DNA of 64,000 nucleotides from Arthrobacter sp. OV608. GTDB lineage: Bacteria > Actinomycetota > Actinomycetes > Actinomycetales > Micrococcaceae. Made by a program: the position numbers and the translations under genes. The DNA lies in assembly GCA_900110595.1 (NCBI GenBank), contig FOEZ01000005.1, positions 244,621-308,620 on the forward strand, written 5' to 3'. The number at the start of each line of letters is the position of its first letter. Position 1 is the first letter of the stretch. The notes beneath the pieces are model-generated. The model was not told where the DNA came from. It ran no database searches and worked only from the letters and a program-made list of their open reading frames with translations. This document shows, one piece after another, positions 51,140-61,894 of the stretch.

Positions 51140-52298
51140 GACGGCCACTCCGGTCCGCCGTGAGGGCATCCCGCTGGGGCGGATTGCGGGCGTTCCGGTT
51201 GTCCTGGCCTATTCCTGGTTCATCATCGCCGCGTTCACGGTCATTGTTTTCGGGCCGGTCCTTGACCGGAGCAACCCGGCGCTCGGAGCGAGTGCGTACG
51301 TCATCGCGTTCGCCTATTCGGTGCTTCTGCTGATCTCAGTCCTGGTCCACGAACTCGCCCATGCCCTGACGGCCAGAATCTCCGGCTGGCCAACACAAAA
51401 AATTGTGCTCAATCTGTGGGGCGGACACACCCAGTTCGACAGCTTCACGGCCACTCCGGGACGCTCCGTCCTGGTGGCATTGGCCGGACCTGCCGCCAAT
51501 TTTGTCCTGGCCGCCGGCGCCTGGCTGGTGCATGACTCCGACAGCCTGGGCAGTGTTGCTGAAATGCTCCTCAACATCTTTATGTGGTCCAACTTCGTCC
51601 TCGGCGTCTTCAACGTCCTTCCCGGACTGCCCCTGGACGGCGGGCGGCTGGTGGAGTCGGCTGTGTGGAAGGCCACCGGCAGCCAGGCCAAGGGCACGGT
51701 GGCGGCAGGCTGGGGTGGCCGCGTGATCGTGATCGTGCTCGGCTACTGGTTCATCCTCCGCCCTCTGTTGGCCGGCGGTTCACCTGACTTCGGCAACCTG
51801 ATGATTACCATCCTGGTGGCCGGATTCCTGTGGATGGGTGCCTCCGCAGCCATCCAACAGGGAACCCTGCGGGGACGGCTGCACCTGGTCAGTGCGGCAG
51901 GATTGTCGACGCCGGCCGTCGGACTGCCAGCCACCGCATCAGTCCAGGAAGCACTCCGGATGGGAGCGTCGTCGTCTATCTCCGTAGTGGTCTGCGCCGC
52001 GGACGGGCGCCCGCAAGGCGTTGTGGATCCGGCCGCCCTGCAGTCCGTTCCGCCCGCAGCTGCCGGAACCACGCCTCTGAGTGCGGTGTCCTACGCCCTC
52101 GCCGCCGGAGCCTACGTGCCCGAATGGTCGAAAGGGCAGGAACTCCTGCACTTCCTGTCGCAGCTCGAAGGCCGGCACTACGCCGTCGTTGACCACAACG
52201 GCAAGGTGACCGGGCTGCTCTCGCAGGAAGCGGTACTGGCCGCCATTACCGGCAGGCGTCCGCGGCCGGATGGGCGCCCGCAGGGCAGGAACCGGTAG
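51132..52298 (+). CDS. Site-2 protease family (M50B) with C-terminal CBS-like region
   Basis: A 388-residue intramembrane metalloprotease. It has LVHELAHALTARISGWP (HExxH in a membrane helix) and FNVLPGLPLDGGRLVESAVW (the LDG zinc motif), with about six membrane segments. It ends in a soluble CBS-domain part (ASVQEALRMGASSSISVVVC ... HYAVVDHNGKVTGLLSQEAV). SpoIVFB/Rip-like enzymes of this form cut membrane-anchored regulators; CBS domains may sense nucleotides. ATG 51132 overlaps the HAD gene, so the two are translationally coupled. An upstream in-frame start at 51087 lacks family similarity. Confidence 0.92.
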   Translation: MTETATPVRREGIPLGRIAGVPVVLAYSWFIIAAFTVIVFGPVLDRSNPALGASAYVIAFAYSVLLLISVLVHELAHALTARISGWPTQKIVLNLWGGHTQFDSFTATPGRSVLVALAGPAANFVLAAGAWLVHDSDSLGSVAEMLLNIFMWSNFVLGVFNVLPGLPLDGGRLVESAVWKATGSQAKGTVAAGWGGRVIVIVLGYWFILRPLLAGGSPDFGNLMITILVAGFLWMGASAAIQQGTLRGRLHLVSAAGLSTPAVGLPATASVQEALRMGASSSISVVVCAADGRPQGVVDPAALQSVPPAAAGTTPLSAVSYALAAGAYVPEWSKGQELLHFLSQLEGRHYAVVDHNGKVTGLLSQEAVLAAITGRRPRPDGRPQGRNR

Positions 52299-52394
52299 AG
52301 TTACCTGCCGGCAGTGCATTGCCGCCGCTACAGCCTGACGTCTTCAGCGACGTTCGCGCGGGGGCGCAACAGTTTTACAGGAGCGAGGAAAATC

Positions 52395-53447
52395 ATGAGC
52401 AGCGAAACTGCCGTCAACGAAGCCGCCGCGGCAGCCCAACCCGGTGTTGGCCCCGGAGCCTCGCAGCCGGTAGGAGCTGCCCGCCGCCGCGGACCCTTCC
52501 GCGAAGGCGAACGCGTCCAGCTGACGGACGAGCGCGGCCGGATGAACACTGTCACGCTCGAACGGGGAGGCGCCTTCCATACCCACCGCGGCTTCCTGAA
52601 CCACGATGACATCATCGGCAAGGTGGACGGCTCCGTTGTGGTGAACAACGTTGGCCAGCAGTACCAGACGCTGCGCCCGCTGCTCTCGGACTTCGTCCTC
52701 TCCATGCCCCGCGGCGCTGCCGTTGTCTATCCCAAGGATGCCGGCCAGATCATCACCATGGCGGACATTTTCCCGGGCGCCCGGGTAGTGGAGGCGGGCG
52801 TGGGGTCCGGCGCCCTGTCCATCTCCCTTCTTCGCGCGGTGGGGGACAGCGGTTACTTGCACTCCTTCGAACGGCGTGAAGAATTCGCGGACATCGCCCG
52901 CGGGAACGTCGAGACCATCTTCGGCGGCCCGCACCCGGCGTGGCAGATCACCCTGGGCGACTTCCAGGAGGAAGTTGTCCGGACAGAGGAGCCCGGCTCC
53001 GTGGACCGGGTGGTCCTGGATATGCTCGCTCCCTGGGAATGCCTTGACGCCGTGGCAACGGTCCTCGCGCCGGGCGGCGTATGGATCAACTACGTGGCCA
53101 CCGTCACCCAATTGTCGCGGACAGCCGAAGCCATCCGCGCCGATGGCCGGTTCACCGAACCGGATGCCTGGGAGTCCATGGTTCGCGGCTGGCACCTCGA
53201 GGGCCTCGCCGTCCGCCCCGATCACCGGATGGTGGCGCACACCGGATTCCTGCTTGTCACACGCCGGCTGGCCGACGGCGTCACGGGCATCTCCGTCAAG
53301 CGCCGCCCTTCGAAGACGGACTTCAACGAAGAGGATGTCAACGCCTGGACACCCGGAGCAGTAGGGGAGCGGCTGGTCTCGGACAAGAAGCTCCGGCGCG
53401 CTGCCAGGGACGCGATTGCGGGGACGAACGTCGTGGACACGCCTTAG
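52395..53447 (+). CDS. trmI: tRNA (adenine-58-N1)-methyltransferase
   Basis: A 350-residue SAM enzyme methylating A58 in the tRNA T loop. It has an N-terminal beta domain (RGPFREGERVQLTDERGRMN), IYPKDAGQI-like VVYPKDAGQIITMADI, the SAM motif ARVVEAGVGSGALSISLLR and the catalytic region VVLDMLAPWECLD. The first 35 residues (AAAAQPG...) are a low-complexity extension. ATG 52395 follows GGAGCGAGG. It is the conserved upstream neighbour of the proteasome genes (compare Rv2118c). About 95 bases with a -10-like TAAGGT separate it from arc. Confidence 0.95.
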   Translation: MSSETAVNEAAAAAQPGVGPGASQPVGAARRRGPFREGERVQLTDERGRMNTVTLERGGAFHTHRGFLNHDDIIGKVDGSVVVNNVGQQYQTLRPLLSDFVLSMPRGAAVVYPKDAGQIITMADIFPGARVVEAGVGSGALSISLLRAVGDSGYLHSFERREEFADIARGNVETIFGGPHPAWQITLGDFQEEVVRTEEPGSVDRVVLDMLAPWECLDAVATVLAPGGVWINYVATVTQLSRTAEAIRADGRFTEPDAWESMVRGWHLEGLAVRPDHRMVAHTGFLLVTRRLADGVTGISVKRRPSKTDFNEEDVNAWTPGAVGERLVSDKKLRRAARDAIAGTNVVDTP

Positions 53448-53541
53448 ATCAAGATCTAGTCCATATTTCGGGAGTCTCCATCCCTACCTGCCATCTTGGG
53501 GCTAAGGTCTTAATAGAAGCGCAGGAAGGGGCTGATACATC

Positions 53542-55293
53542 GTGGAGACGCCAAACCAGGACTCCGGACGTACACCGGCAGAGCAGTCTGCCGCCAACGA
53601 CCTCTCGGTTGCCGACCGCCAGGTCAACATCCTCCGGGACAAGCTCAGGCACATCGACCGGCAGTTGGCCGCGGCAACGCAGAACAACACCAAGCTGGTC
53701 ACCATGCTTGAAGCCGCGAAGGCCGAGATTCTCCGGCTGAAGAACGCGTTGGACCAGGAAGGACAACCTCCTTACAGCTTTGGCACCATTCTCCAGCTGA
53801 ATCCGCGGCGCCAGCCCTCTCCGGGCAACAGCGGGCAGGCAGCCACTGAAGAATCGGTGGACATCTTTAATGCGGGCCGGAAGATGCGGGTGGGCATCAG
53901 CCCCCTTGTGAACATCAACCAGCTGGCGGTGGGCCAGGAAGTCCTCCTCAACGAGGCACTGCTCGTTGTGGCCGGGCTTGGCTATGAGCGCGCAGGTGAA
54001 CTGGCCACCCTGAAGGAAATGCTCGGCGCCGACCGCGTCCTCGTGGTGGGACGGGCCGACGAAGAGCGGGTGGTCCGGCTGTCCGGAGCGCTCCTGGCCG
54101 AAAAGCTCCGTGTGGGCGATGCCCTCTCGATCGACTCCAGGACCGGGTACGCGCTGGAGAAAGTGCCCCGGTCCGAGGTGGAGAACCTCGTCCTCGAAGA
54201 AGTCCCGGACATCACCTATGAGGATATCGGCGGGCTCGGACCGCAGATCGAGCAGATCCGCGACGCCGTTGAACTGCCGTTCCTGCACCCCGACCTTTAC
54301 CGGGAACACGGGCTGAAGGCGCCCAAGGGCATCCTGCTCTACGGCCCTCCCGGCTGCGGCAAGACCCTCATCGCCAAGGCGGTGGCCAATTCGCTGGCCG
54401 CCCGCGCGGCAGAGCGCTCGGGAAACGTGGACCTCAAAAGCTACTTCCTGAACATCAAGGGCCCCGAGCTCCTGGACAAGTACGTGGGCGAAACCGAACG
54501 GCACATCCGCCTCATCTTTTCCCGCGCACGGGAGAAGGCGTCCGACGGCAGCCCCGTCGTGGTGTTTTTCGACGAGATGGATTCGTTGTTCCGCACGCGC
54601 GGCACGGGGATTTCCTCCGACGTCGAAACAACGATCGTGCCCCAGCTGCTGAGCGAGATCGATGGCGTTGAACGGCTGGACAACGTCATCGTCATTGGTG
54701 CGTCCAACCGCGAGGACATGATCGACCCCGCCATCCTCCGGCCCGGCCGGCTGGACGTCAAGGTCAAGATCCACCGCCCGGATGCCGAGGCGGCCGCAGA
54801 CATCTTCAACAAGTACATCACCACGGACCTGCCGTTCCACGAGTCCGACCTCGCCGAGCACAACGGCGACGTCCAGGCCACGGTGGACGCCATGGTCCAG
54901 CGCACCGTGGAAGCGATGTACTCCACGGACAAGTCCAATGAATTCCTGGAAGTCACCTACGCCAACGGTGATACCGAGATGCTGTACTTCAAGGACTTTA
55001 ACTCCGGCGCCGTGGTCCAGAACGTGGTGGACCGGGCCAAGAAGTACGCCATCAAGGACCTCCTCACCACGCACCAGAAGGGGCTTCGGATCGAGCACCT
55101 GCTCCGTGCCGTGGTGGACGAATTCCGCGAGCACGAAGACATGCCCAACACCACGAATCCGGACGACTGGGCACGTATCTCGGGCAAGAAGGGCGAGCGG
55201 ATCACGTACATCCGCACCATCGTCCAGGGCAAGGCGGGCCAGGAGCCAGGAAAGTCGATCGAAACAATGCCGACCACAGGGCAGTATCTATGA
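53542..55293 (+). CDS. arc: Proteasome-associated AAA ATPase
   Basis: A 583-residue ring ATPase (ARC/Mpa) that recognises Pup, unfolds pupylated proteins and feeds the 20S proteasome. It has an N-terminal coiled coil ([20 protein letters not shown]), two OB interdomains, Walker A GPPGCGKT (268-275), Walker [13 protein letters not shown] (about 340-350), arginine-finger region, and the C-terminal gate-opening tail TGQYL. The start is GTG 53542; GGAAGGGG lies upstream. It overlaps dop by four bases (ATGA). It heads the pupylation operon. Confidence 0.97.
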   Translation: METPNQDSGRTPAEQSAANDLSVADRQVNILRDKLRHIDRQLAAATQNNTKLVTMLEAAKAEILRLKNALDQEGQPPYSFGTILQLNPRRQPSPGNSGQAATEESVDIFNAGRKMRVGISPLVNINQLAVGQEVLLNEALLVVAGLGYERAGELATLKEMLGADRVLVVGRADEERVVRLSGALLAEKLRVGDALSIDSRTGYALEKVPRSEVENLVLEEVPDITYEDIGGLGPQIEQIRDAVELPFLHPDLYREHGLKAPKGILLYGPPGCGKTLIAKAVANSLAARAAERSGNVDLKSYFLNIKGPELLDKYVGETERHIRLIFSRAREKASDGSPVVVFFDEMDSLFRTRGTGISSDVETTIVPQLLSEIDGVERLDNVIVIGASNREDMIDPAILRPGRLDVKVKIHRPDAEAAADIFNKYITTDLPFHESDLAEHNGDVQATVDAMVQRTVEAMYSTDKSNEFLEVTYANGDTEMLYFKDFNSGAVVQNVVDRAKKYAIKDLLTTHQKGLRIEHLLRAVVDEFREHEDMPNTTNPDDWARISGKKGERITYIRTIVQGKAGQEPGKSIETMPTTGQYL

Positions 55294-56963
55294 CGGCAGC
55301 GCAGGAACCCGCCGCCGGGGGCGCCCTCCCCGTGGGCGGGGCCATGCGTGTCATGGGAGCAGAAACCGAATACGGCATCCATGCGCCGTCCGCCCCGTCC
55401 GCCAACGCCACCATGATGAGCGCCCGCGTGGTGCAGGCGTATGCCCAGGTAACACGCCAGCGTGCCGCCGGCGGCGCGGAAACCCGGTGGGACTATACGG
55501 ATGAAGAACCCCTGCACGACGCCCGCGGCTGGACCGTGGACAGGGGCTCGGCGCACCCCAGCCAACTCACTGACCAGCCACCGGTGCTGGATGCCGAAGC
55601 GGTGGCACTGGCCTACGGCCGGGAGGAGCTGGAGCTCGACGGGCAGGACGAGTCCGGCACCCTCCTCATGAATATGGTCCTCGGCAACGGGGCCAGGCTG
55701 TACGTGGACCACGCACACCCCGAGTACTCAAGCCCCGAGGTGACCAACCCCCGGGACGCAGTCACCTGGGACGCGGCGGGAGACCTCGTTGCCCTGGCCA
55801 CGGTAAGGCGGCTGGCGGCAGACCCCGACCTGCCGCCCGTAAACCTGTACAAAAACAACACGGACAACAAATCCGTGTCCTACGGCTCTCACGAGAACTA
55901 CCTCATGCCACGGTCGGTACCTTTTGGAGACATCGTCCGGGGCCTGACGCCCTTTTTTGTCAGCCGGCAGATCCTTTGTGGATCCGGCCGGGTAGGGATT
56001 GGCCAGGACGCATCGGCCCCGGGTTACCAGATCAGCCAGCGGGCCGATTTCTTCGAAGCCGAAGTGGGCCTGGAAACCACCATCCGGCGTCCCATCATCA
56101 ACACCAGGGACGAGCCGCACGCGACGGCGGACAAGTACCGGCGCCTGCACGTGATCATTGGCGACGCCAACCTCAGCCAGGTCTCCAACTACCTGAAATT
56201 CGGGACCACCTCCCTGGTCCTCAGCCTGATCGAGGCAGGTCTTGCACCGAAGGTTGAGGTCCACGAACCCGTCTCCGCCCTGCAGGCAATCAGCCACGAT
56301 ACCTCCCTGACCGCCACCGTCCGGCTCTCCGACGGCAGGCGGGTTACGGCCCTGGACCTGCAATGGATGTACCACGAGGCAGCGGCCAAGCTGGCGCAGG
56401 ACACCGGCGTGGGCGACGCCCTGGACGGTGACGGGCACACGCATGACGTCTTGGACCGCTGGGCCATGGTGCTCACCCAGCTGGACAACGACCGGGCAGC
56501 GGCCGCCAGCTCCGTGGAATGGGTTGCCAAGCTCTCGCTCCTGGAGGGTTACCGCGACCGGGACGGACTTCAGTGGAACGATGCCCGGCTGGGGCTGATC
56601 GACCTCCAATGGGCGGACATCAGGCCCGAGAAGGGCCTCTACTACCGTCTCCTGGCCAGGAACCGCATGGACAGGGTCGTCGACGACGCCGCCATAGCAG
56701 CGGCGGTGGCCGAGCCGCCGTCGGACACCCGCGCGTTCTTCCGGGGGAAGTGCGTCAGCAGCTTCGGCAAGGACGTGGTGGGGGCCAGCTGGGACTCGGT
56801 GATCTTCGATGTCCCGGGCTACGGAAGGCTCCAGCGCGTGCCCACCCGGGAACCCTTGAAAGGAACCAAAGCGTTGACCGGCGCGTTGTTCGCACGCTAC
56901 CGGGAAGCAGGCCCGTTCCTTGGAGAGCTGCTGGGACACAGCACCGCTCCGCCTGCGGCATAA
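55290..56963 (+). CDS. dop: Depupylase / Pup deamidase
   Basis: A 557-residue carboxylate-amine-ligase fold enzyme. It deamidates the C-terminal Gln of Pup and removes Pup from substrates. It has [20 protein letters not shown], the Dop-specific loop ([16 protein letters not shown]), [15 protein letters not shown] with catalytic Asp140, [16 protein letters not shown], and the C-terminal [16 protein letters not shown]. The loop and its length distinguish it from its paralog PafA. It is translationally coupled to arc. A Dop is required here because this Pup ends in Gln. Confidence 0.97.
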   Translation: MTAAQEPAAGGALPVGGAMRVMGAETEYGIHAPSAPSANATMMSARVVQAYAQVTRQRAAGGAETRWDYTDEEPLHDARGWTVDRGSAHPSQLTDQPPVLDAEAVALAYGREELELDGQDESGTLLMNMVLGNGARLYVDHAHPEYSSPEVTNPRDAVTWDAAGDLVALATVRRLAADPDLPPVNLYKNNTDNKSVSYGSHENYLMPRSVPFGDIVRGLTPFFVSRQILCGSGRVGIGQDASAPGYQISQRADFFEAEVGLETTIRRPIINTRDEPHATADKYRRLHVIIGDANLSQVSNYLKFGTTSLVLSLIEAGLAPKVEVHEPVSALQAISHDTSLTATVRLSDGRRVTALDLQWMYHEAAAKLAQDTGVGDALDGDGHTHDVLDRWAMVLTQLDNDRAAAASSVEWVAKLSLLEGYRDRDGLQWNDARLGLIDLQWADIRPEKGLYYRLLARNRMDRVVDDAAIAAAVAEPPSDTRAFFRGKCVSSFGKDVVGASWDSVIFDVPGYGRLQRVPTREPLKGTKALTGALFARYREAGPFLGELLGHSTAPPAA

Positions 56964-57047
56964 ACCGCGCCGGACGGACCGCTTCGTGGCAGGATGGGCA
57001 TATCGGAAGATCCGCCGGATCTGACGACAGGAAAGGGAGAGGTAACA

Positions 57048-57251
57048 ATGGCAGGCCAGGAGCAGCAGCAGCCACAATCGCGCGACGACCAGGTCGACGA
57101 GGACATCCCCGAGGCACCCCCGGCGCCGCCCGAAGCACAGGCATCAGCAGCCACCGAAGGGGTCGATGACCTTCTCGACGAAATCGATGGAGTGCTGGAA
57201 TCCAACGCCGAGGAGTTCGTGCGCGCCTTCGTCCAAAAAGGCGGCCAGTAA
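57048..57251 (+). CDS. pup: Prokaryotic ubiquitin-like protein Pup
   Basis: A 67-residue disordered tag protein: a polar Gln/Pro-rich start ([15 protein letters not shown]), then the helical Arc-binding part ([20 protein letters not shown]) and C-terminal KGGQ. The last residue is Gln, so it must be deamidated by Dop to Glu before PafA can ligate it to lysines. GGAGAGG lies six bases before ATG 57048. The same frame runs further upstream without similarity. It sits between dop and prcB in the conserved order. Confidence 0.97.
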   Translation: MAGQEQQQPQSRDDQVDEDIPEAPPAPPEAQASAATEGVDDLLDEIDGVLESNAEEFVRAFVQKGGQ

Positions 57252-57331
57252 CCCGGACCGGAGGGTGGCGGAAGCCGCGGCCGGCCGGAATCTGTACCGA
57301 CGTTGAAGAACTACGTTCAAGGAGTGCATGA

Positions 57332-58153
57332 GTGCAGGAATCAACCGCCAACCGGGTAGCCGCCAACGCCACCTCGTCCTTCACCGAACATCTGCAACGG
57401 GACCGGCCCGAGCTCCTGCCCTATAACAGGGGACTCCAGTCGGCTGCGCCCGGCGCCGCTCCGCTGCAGGTGCCGCATGCCACCACCATCGTCGCGTTGA
57501 GCTATGCCGGCGGTGTGCTGATGGCGGGGGACCGGCGGGCCACCATGGGCAACGTGATTGCCAGCAGGCACATTGAAAAGGTTTTTCCGGCGGACCGTTA
57601 CTCCGTCCTGGGGATCGCCGGTACTGCCGGCATCGCCATAGACCTCACCCGCCTGTTCCAGGTGGAACTCGAACACTACGAGAAGATCGAAGGCACGCTG
57701 CTCAGCCTGGAAGGCAAGGCCAACCGGCTGGGGGCAATGATCCGCGGCAACCTTCCCCTGGCACTGCAAGGGCTCGCCGTAGTGCCGCTCTTTGCCGGCT
57801 TCGACACCAGTGCCGGCGTCGGGAGGCTTTTCTCCTACGACGTCACCGGCGGCCGGTACGAAGAACACGAGCACCATACGGTGGGCTCGGGTTCGGTCTT
57901 TGCCCGGGGGGCCCTGAAGAAGCTGTGGCGGCCCAACCTGAACGAGGCCGAAGCCGTCTCCGTCGCCGTCGAAGCCCTCTACGACGCGGCCGACGACGAT
58001 TCGGCGACCGGCGGCCCGGACACCGTCCGGAAGTTGTGGCCAGTGATTTACACCGTGGACAGGACTGGTGCCCGGCGGGTGGCTGAAAACGAACTCGCTG
58101 CCGCCGCGACCAACGTCATCGAATCCCGTACCAACGCTGGACGGGAGGCCTGA
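57332..58153 (+). CDS. prcB: 20S proteasome beta subunit
   Basis: A 273-residue N-terminal-nucleophile hydrolase and the catalytic subunit. A propeptide of 50 residues ends at His49-Ala50. Autocleavage exposes Thr51 ([19 protein letters not shown]), with the conserved Lys in [11 protein letters not shown] and Asp/Ser in the core. The residue before the nucleophile is Ala instead of the usual Gly of HGTT, a minor variant. GTG 57332 follows AAGGAG by about eight bases. It is followed two bases later by prcA. Confidence 0.97.
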   Translation: MQESTANRVAANATSSFTEHLQRDRPELLPYNRGLQSAAPGAAPLQVPHATTIVALSYAGGVLMAGDRRATMGNVIASRHIEKVFPADRYSVLGIAGTAGIAIDLTRLFQVELEHYEKIEGTLLSLEGKANRLGAMIRGNLPLALQGLAVVPLFAGFDTSAGVGRLFSYDVTGGRYEEHEHHTVGSGSVFARGALKKLWRPNLNEAEAVSVAVEALYDAADDDSATGGPDTVRKLWPVIYTVDRTGARRVAENELAAAATNVIESRTNAGREA

Positions 58154-58155
58154 CA

Positions 58156-58866
58156 ATGACACAGCAATTTTATGTATCACCTGAGCAGCTGATGAAGGAC
58201 CGTGCGGATTTCGCACGGAAGGGCATTGCCCGCGGCCGGTCTGTCGCCGTGATCAGCTGCGCGGACGGCATCGCGCTGGTAGCCGAGAACCCCTCGCCGT
58301 CCCTGCACAAGATCGGCGAGATTTACGACAAGATCGCGTTCGCCGCCGTCGGAAAATACAACGAATTCGAAAGCCTCCGGCAGGCCGGGGTGCGGTACGC
58401 CGATGTCCGTGGCTACTCCTACGACCGCGAGGACGTCACAGCCCGCGGGCTGGCGAGTGTTTACGCACAAAGCCTGGGCGCCGTGTTCACCGCAGAACAG
58501 AAGCCCTTCGAGGTGGAACTGGCAGTAGCGGAGGTGGGCCCCACACAGGCTGAGGACCATCTCTACCGGCTGACTTTCGATGGTTCCATCGCGGACGAAC
58601 ACCAGTTCGTAGTCATGGGCGGACAGGCGGACAAGGTATCCTCGGCCATCGATGAGGGGTGGCGCAGTTCGCTCAGCTTCGCCGATGCCCTCCGGCTGGC
58701 CATGGCCGCGCTCGTCCCGGCCACCGAGTCTGATGCCCAGCCGAAGGCATTGCCGGCCACGGCGGTTGAAGTTGCCGTCCTGGACAGGCAGTCGGAGAGT
58801 TCACGCGGTTCACGGCGCGCTTTCCGCCGGCTTGACGACGCGGATATCACTGCACTGCTGGCCTAG
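58156..58866 (+). CDS. prcA: 20S proteasome alpha subunit
   Basis: A 236-residue non-catalytic ring subunit: the gate-forming N-terminus [20 protein letters not shown], then [39 protein letters not shown] and [16 protein letters not shown]. The C-terminal 40 residues are a variable tail ([19 protein letters not shown]). GGGAGG precedes ATG 58156. It forms the outer rings around PrcB; the Arc tail docks between its subunits. Confidence 0.97.
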   Translation: MTQQFYVSPEQLMKDRADFARKGIARGRSVAVISCADGIALVAENPSPSLHKIGEIYDKIAFAAVGKYNEFESLRQAGVRYADVRGYSYDREDVTARGLASVYAQSLGAVFTAEQKPFEVELAVAEVGPTQAEDHLYRLTFDGSIADEHQFVVMGGQADKVSSAIDEGWRSSLSFADALRLAMAALVPATESDAQPKALPATAVEVAVLDRQSESSRGSRRAFRRLDDADITALLA

Positions 58867-58874
58867 GAGGAAAC

Positions 58875-60239
58875 ATGGACAAGAGAATCTTCGGTATCGA
58901 AACGGAATTCGGGATTTCGTATTCCAGCCCCGACTCGAGGCCTCTTGCCCCCGAGGAGGTGGCCCGGTATCTCTTCCGCAAGGTGGTCAGCTGGGGCCGG
59001 TCATCCAACGTCTTCCTCACCAACGGCTCACGGCTGTACCTGGATGTAGGGTCGCACCCCGAATATGCCACAGCCGAGTGTGACGACCTCGCGCAGTTGA
59101 TCGCCCATGACCGTGCCGGAGAACTGATCCTCGATGACCTGGTGGACGAGGCCCAGGCACGGCTCGCGGCGGAGGGCTTCAACGGCACGGTCTACCTTTT
59201 CAAGAACAACACGGACTCGGCCGGGAACTCCTACGGCAGCCACGAGAACTACCTGATTCCCCGCCGCGGGGAATTCTCCAGGCTCGCCGAGATCCTGATT
59301 CCTTTCCTGGTGACCCGTCAGCTTATTGCCGGGGCGGGGAAGATCCTCAAGACCCCGCACGGGGCCACCTTCGCCTTCTCGCAGCGGGCAGACCACATCT
59401 GGGAAGGGGTGTCATCGGCCACCACCCGGTCACGGCCCATCATCAACACCAGGGACGAGCCGCACGCGGACGCCGAGTTCTACCGGCGGCTGCACGTTAT
59501 TGTGGGTGACTCGAACATGTCCGAAGCCACGGCCCTGATGAAAGTGGGCACCGTGGACCTGGTCCTGCGCATGATCGAGGCCGGGGTGATCATGCGGGAC
59601 ATGCGGATGGAAAACCCCATCCGCAGCATCCGTGAAATCTCCCACGACCTCAGCGGCCGGGCATTGGTCCGGCTTGCCAACGGGCGCCAACTGACGGCAT
59701 TGGAGATCCAGCAGGAATACCTGACCAAGGTGACGGCGTTCGTCAAAGAGCACGGCGCGCACAACCCGCATGTTCCCTTGATCCTTGACCTGTGGGAGCG
59801 GACCCTGAAGGCCATCGAAAGCGGTGACACCCGCGGCATTGACACGGAGATCGACTGGGCCATCAAGAAGAAGTTGATGGACAACTACCGCGAACGCCAC
59901 GGGCTGGGCCTGGACGCCCCGCGCATAGCCCAGCTGGACCTCACCTACCATGACATTTCCCGCAGCCGGGGCCTGTATTACCTTCTGCAGTCCCGCGGGG
60001 CAGTGCGGCGGATCGTGGACGATACCGTCATCAAGGACGCCGTGGACGCACCCCCGCAAACAACGCGGGCGAAACTTCGGGGTGATTTCGTCCGGCGGGC
60101 CCAGGAGCTGGGCCGGGACTACACCGTGGACTGGGTGCACCTGAAACTGAATGACAGGGCCCACCAGACCATCCTGTGCAAGGATCCCTTCCGCAGCGTT
60201 GATGACCGGGTGGACGCTCTTCTGGACTCTATGGGCTGA
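58875..60239 (+). CDS. pafA: Pup-protein ligase
   Basis: A 454-residue ligase that activates the Pup C-terminal Glu with ATP and joins it to substrate lysines. It has [20 protein letters not shown] (metal-binding Glu), the catalytic Asp57 in [38 protein letters not shown] and [19 protein letters not shown]. The Dop loop is absent, confirming PafA. A perfect AGGAGGA ribosome binding site lies seven bases before ATG 58875, eight bases after prcA. Confidence 0.97.
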   Translation: MDKRIFGIETEFGISYSSPDSRPLAPEEVARYLFRKVVSWGRSSNVFLTNGSRLYLDVGSHPEYATAECDDLAQLIAHDRAGELILDDLVDEAQARLAAEGFNGTVYLFKNNTDSAGNSYGSHENYLIPRRGEFSRLAEILIPFLVTRQLIAGAGKILKTPHGATFAFSQRADHIWEGVSSATTRSRPIINTRDEPHADAEFYRRLHVIVGDSNMSEATALMKVGTVDLVLRMIEAGVIMRDMRMENPIRSIREISHDLSGRALVRLANGRQLTALEIQQEYLTKVTAFVKEHGAHNPHVPLILDLWERTLKAIESGDTRGIDTEIDWAIKKKLMDNYRERHGLGLDAPRIAQLDLTYHDISRSRGLYYLLQSRGAVRRIVDDTVIKDAVDAPPQTTRAKLRGDFVRRAQELGRDYTVDWVHLKLNDRAHQTILCKDPFRSVDDRVDALLDSMG

Positions 60240-60352
60240 CACTCAGGTTCGGAGGCTATTCTGGATAGGGCCTTTAATCGGGCCCTTCCGCGGTGCTGCC
60301 CGCCCAGGCGTGGATCGCCGCCTCCATCCTGCCCCGACGAAAGTTCTCTTAC

Positions 60353-61315
60353 GTGCGCCGACTACTAGCAATCCTTCTTCCCGCTCTGCTGCTGCTCACC
60401 GCCTGCGGCGGTTCTTCGGCAGGGCCGGAACCCACCAGCAAGCCTGCTGGCGAGACTGCGAAGTTCGACTCCCTCAAACTGACTGACAACGGGGACAAAA
60501 AGGCCCCTGGCGTGGAATTCGACAAGCCGCTGGAAGTGGCCGACCCCACTATCAAGGTGGTCACCGAGGGCAGCGGCGAACCAGTGAAGGCCAACCAGAT
60601 CGCCAACATCTCAATCCTGGCCCTGAACGGCAGCGACGGGTCCACGCTGGAAGATACGTTCGCCGGCGAGCCAGAACCGCTCGAACTGGACGAGAAACTG
60701 AAGACCGGCAGCGAGGTCATCTACAACGCGTTCGTTGGCGCGAAGGTAGGCTCCAGCCTTGCACTGGCTGTGCCCGGCCAGCAGGGTGCAGCTGCCCCCA
60801 GCCCCTCTGACGGCGCCAGCCCTGCCCCGTCTCCTGCAGCCCAGCCCACCCAGCTGCTGATTATCAAAATCCTTTCTGCAACAGACGTGACCCCTGCGCT
60901 GGAGAAGCCCGAAGGTGAAACAGTCACCCCGCCCGCAGGCCTGCCCACCGTCACTGAAAAGGACGGCGTCCCCGAGATCTCGGTCGAAGGCGTTGCTGCT
61001 CCCACTGCCCTCGTCTCCCAGGACCTGATCAAGGGCACCGGGGCCACGGTTAAGGAAACCGACACCCTGACCGTAAACTACGTCGGCGTCACCCTGGCAG
61101 GCGGAACCAAGTTCGACTCAAGCTTCGACCGTGGCGAGCCGGCAACTTTCCCGCTCACCGGCGTGATCAAGGGCTGGACCCAGGGCCTGGCCGGCAAGAC
61201 AGTGGGCTCCCGGGTCCTGCTGGTCATCCCCAAGGACCTGGCATACGGCGAAGCGGGCCAGGGCGAGGCCAAGGGCGACCTTGTCTTCGTAGTGGACATC
61301 CTCGGAGCCAAGTAG
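60353..61315 (+). CDS. FKBP-type peptidyl-prolyl isomerase lipoprotein
   Basis: A 320-residue exported lipoprotein. Signal peptide RRLLAILLPALLLLTACGG with lipobox LTAC (Cys18), a degenerate first FKBP domain (residues 35-165), a Pro/Ser/Ala linker (AAAPSPSDGASPAPSPAAQP), and a C-terminal FKBP domain with VNYVGVTLAGGTKFDSSFDR, GWTQGLAGKTVGSRVLLVIP and LAYGEAGQ. It probably assists folding of secreted proteins at the membrane surface. GTG 60353 gives the canonical signal peptide; the frame upstream of it lacks function. A small hairpin and a -10-like TATTCT lie between pafA and this gene. Confidence 0.9.
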   Translation: MRRLLAILLPALLLLTACGGSSAGPEPTSKPAGETAKFDSLKLTDNGDKKAPGVEFDKPLEVADPTIKVVTEGSGEPVKANQIANISILALNGSDGSTLEDTFAGEPEPLELDEKLKTGSEVIYNAFVGAKVGSSLALAVPGQQGAAAPSPSDGASPAPSPAAQPTQLLIIKILSATDVTPALEKPEGETVTPPAGLPTVTEKDGVPEISVEGVAAPTALVSQDLIKGTGATVKETDTLTVNYVGVTLAGGTKFDSSFDRGEPATFPLTGVIKGWTQGLAGKTVGSRVLLVIPKDLAYGEAGQGEAKGDLVFVVDILGAK

Positions 61316-61392
61316 CAACAATGGCAACAGGCCCGGCCATCACCGCGGCATCCCACAGCAGCACACCATCTGCCAGACACCTAGGAGCAACC

Positions 61393-61788
61393 ATGTCATT
61401 TGGACAGCGGGACTTTGACCGCCAGAAGCCCGAGATCGATTTTCCCGAGGGCGATGTCCCCACGGAACTCGTTATCACCGACCTCATTGAGGGGGACGGC
61501 CGTGAAGCCCAAGCCGGGGACACCGTCTCCACCCACTATGTGGGCGTCGCCTGGTCCACCGGCGAGGAATTCGACGCATCCTGGGGCCGCGGCGCGCCGC
61601 TGGACTTCCGGGTAGGCGTTGGCCAGGTCATCCAGGGCTGGGACCAGGGCCTGCTGGGCATGAAGGTGGGCGGCCGCCGCCGCCTTGAAATCCCCTCCGA
61701 GCTTGCCTACGGTTCCCGTGGTGCCGGTGGAGCCATCAAGCCCAATGAAGCCCTGATCTTCGTGGTTGACCTGGTGGCAGTGCGCTGA
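61393..61788 (+). CDS. FKBP-type peptidyl-prolyl cis-trans isomerase (cytoplasmic)
   Basis: A 131-residue single-domain FKBP without a signal peptide: FPEGDVPTELVITDLIEGDG, THYVGVAWSTGEEFDASWGR, VIQGWDQGLLGMKVGGRRRL, LAYGSRGAGGAIKPNEALIF. All active-site aromatic residues are present. ATG 61393 follows AGGAG. It is the typical second FKBP in actinobacterial proteasome neighbourhoods, probably co-transcribed with the lipoprotein. Confidence 0.94.
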   Translation: MSFGQRDFDRQKPEIDFPEGDVPTELVITDLIEGDGREAQAGDTVSTHYVGVAWSTGEEFDASWGRGAPLDFRVGVGQVIQGWDQGLLGMKVGGRRRLEIPSELAYGSRGAGGAIKPNEALIFVVDLVAVR

Positions 61789-61810
61789 CCCAGGTTCCCC
61801 CGAACTTCTC

Positions 61811-61858
61811 GAAGCGCGGCAGCAACAGGACCCAGGTGTCCTGTTGCTGCCGCGCTTC
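61811..61858 (+). terminator. Terminator after FKBP
   Basis: A 21-bp perfect stem: the left arm begins GAAGCGCGGCAG at 61811, the loop is CCAGGT (61832-61837), and the right arm ends CTGCCGCGCTTC at 61858. It isolates the proteasome/FKBP transcripts from pafBC. Confidence 0.85.
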
Positions 61859-61894
61859 CTGCGTTCCGGCGCGGAGTTTAGTAACGTAACCAGA

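Noticed and set aside
53449-55134. 561-codon open frame antisense to arc
   Set aside because: Shadow of GC-rich codons; the translation is His/Gly/Val-biased without motifs, and the sense strand encodes an unmistakable AAA ATPase.
61766-61894. Upstream start for PafBC
   Set aside because: The extension would translate the 21-bp terminator hairpin, and GTG 61895 fits homologs and the leaderless -10.
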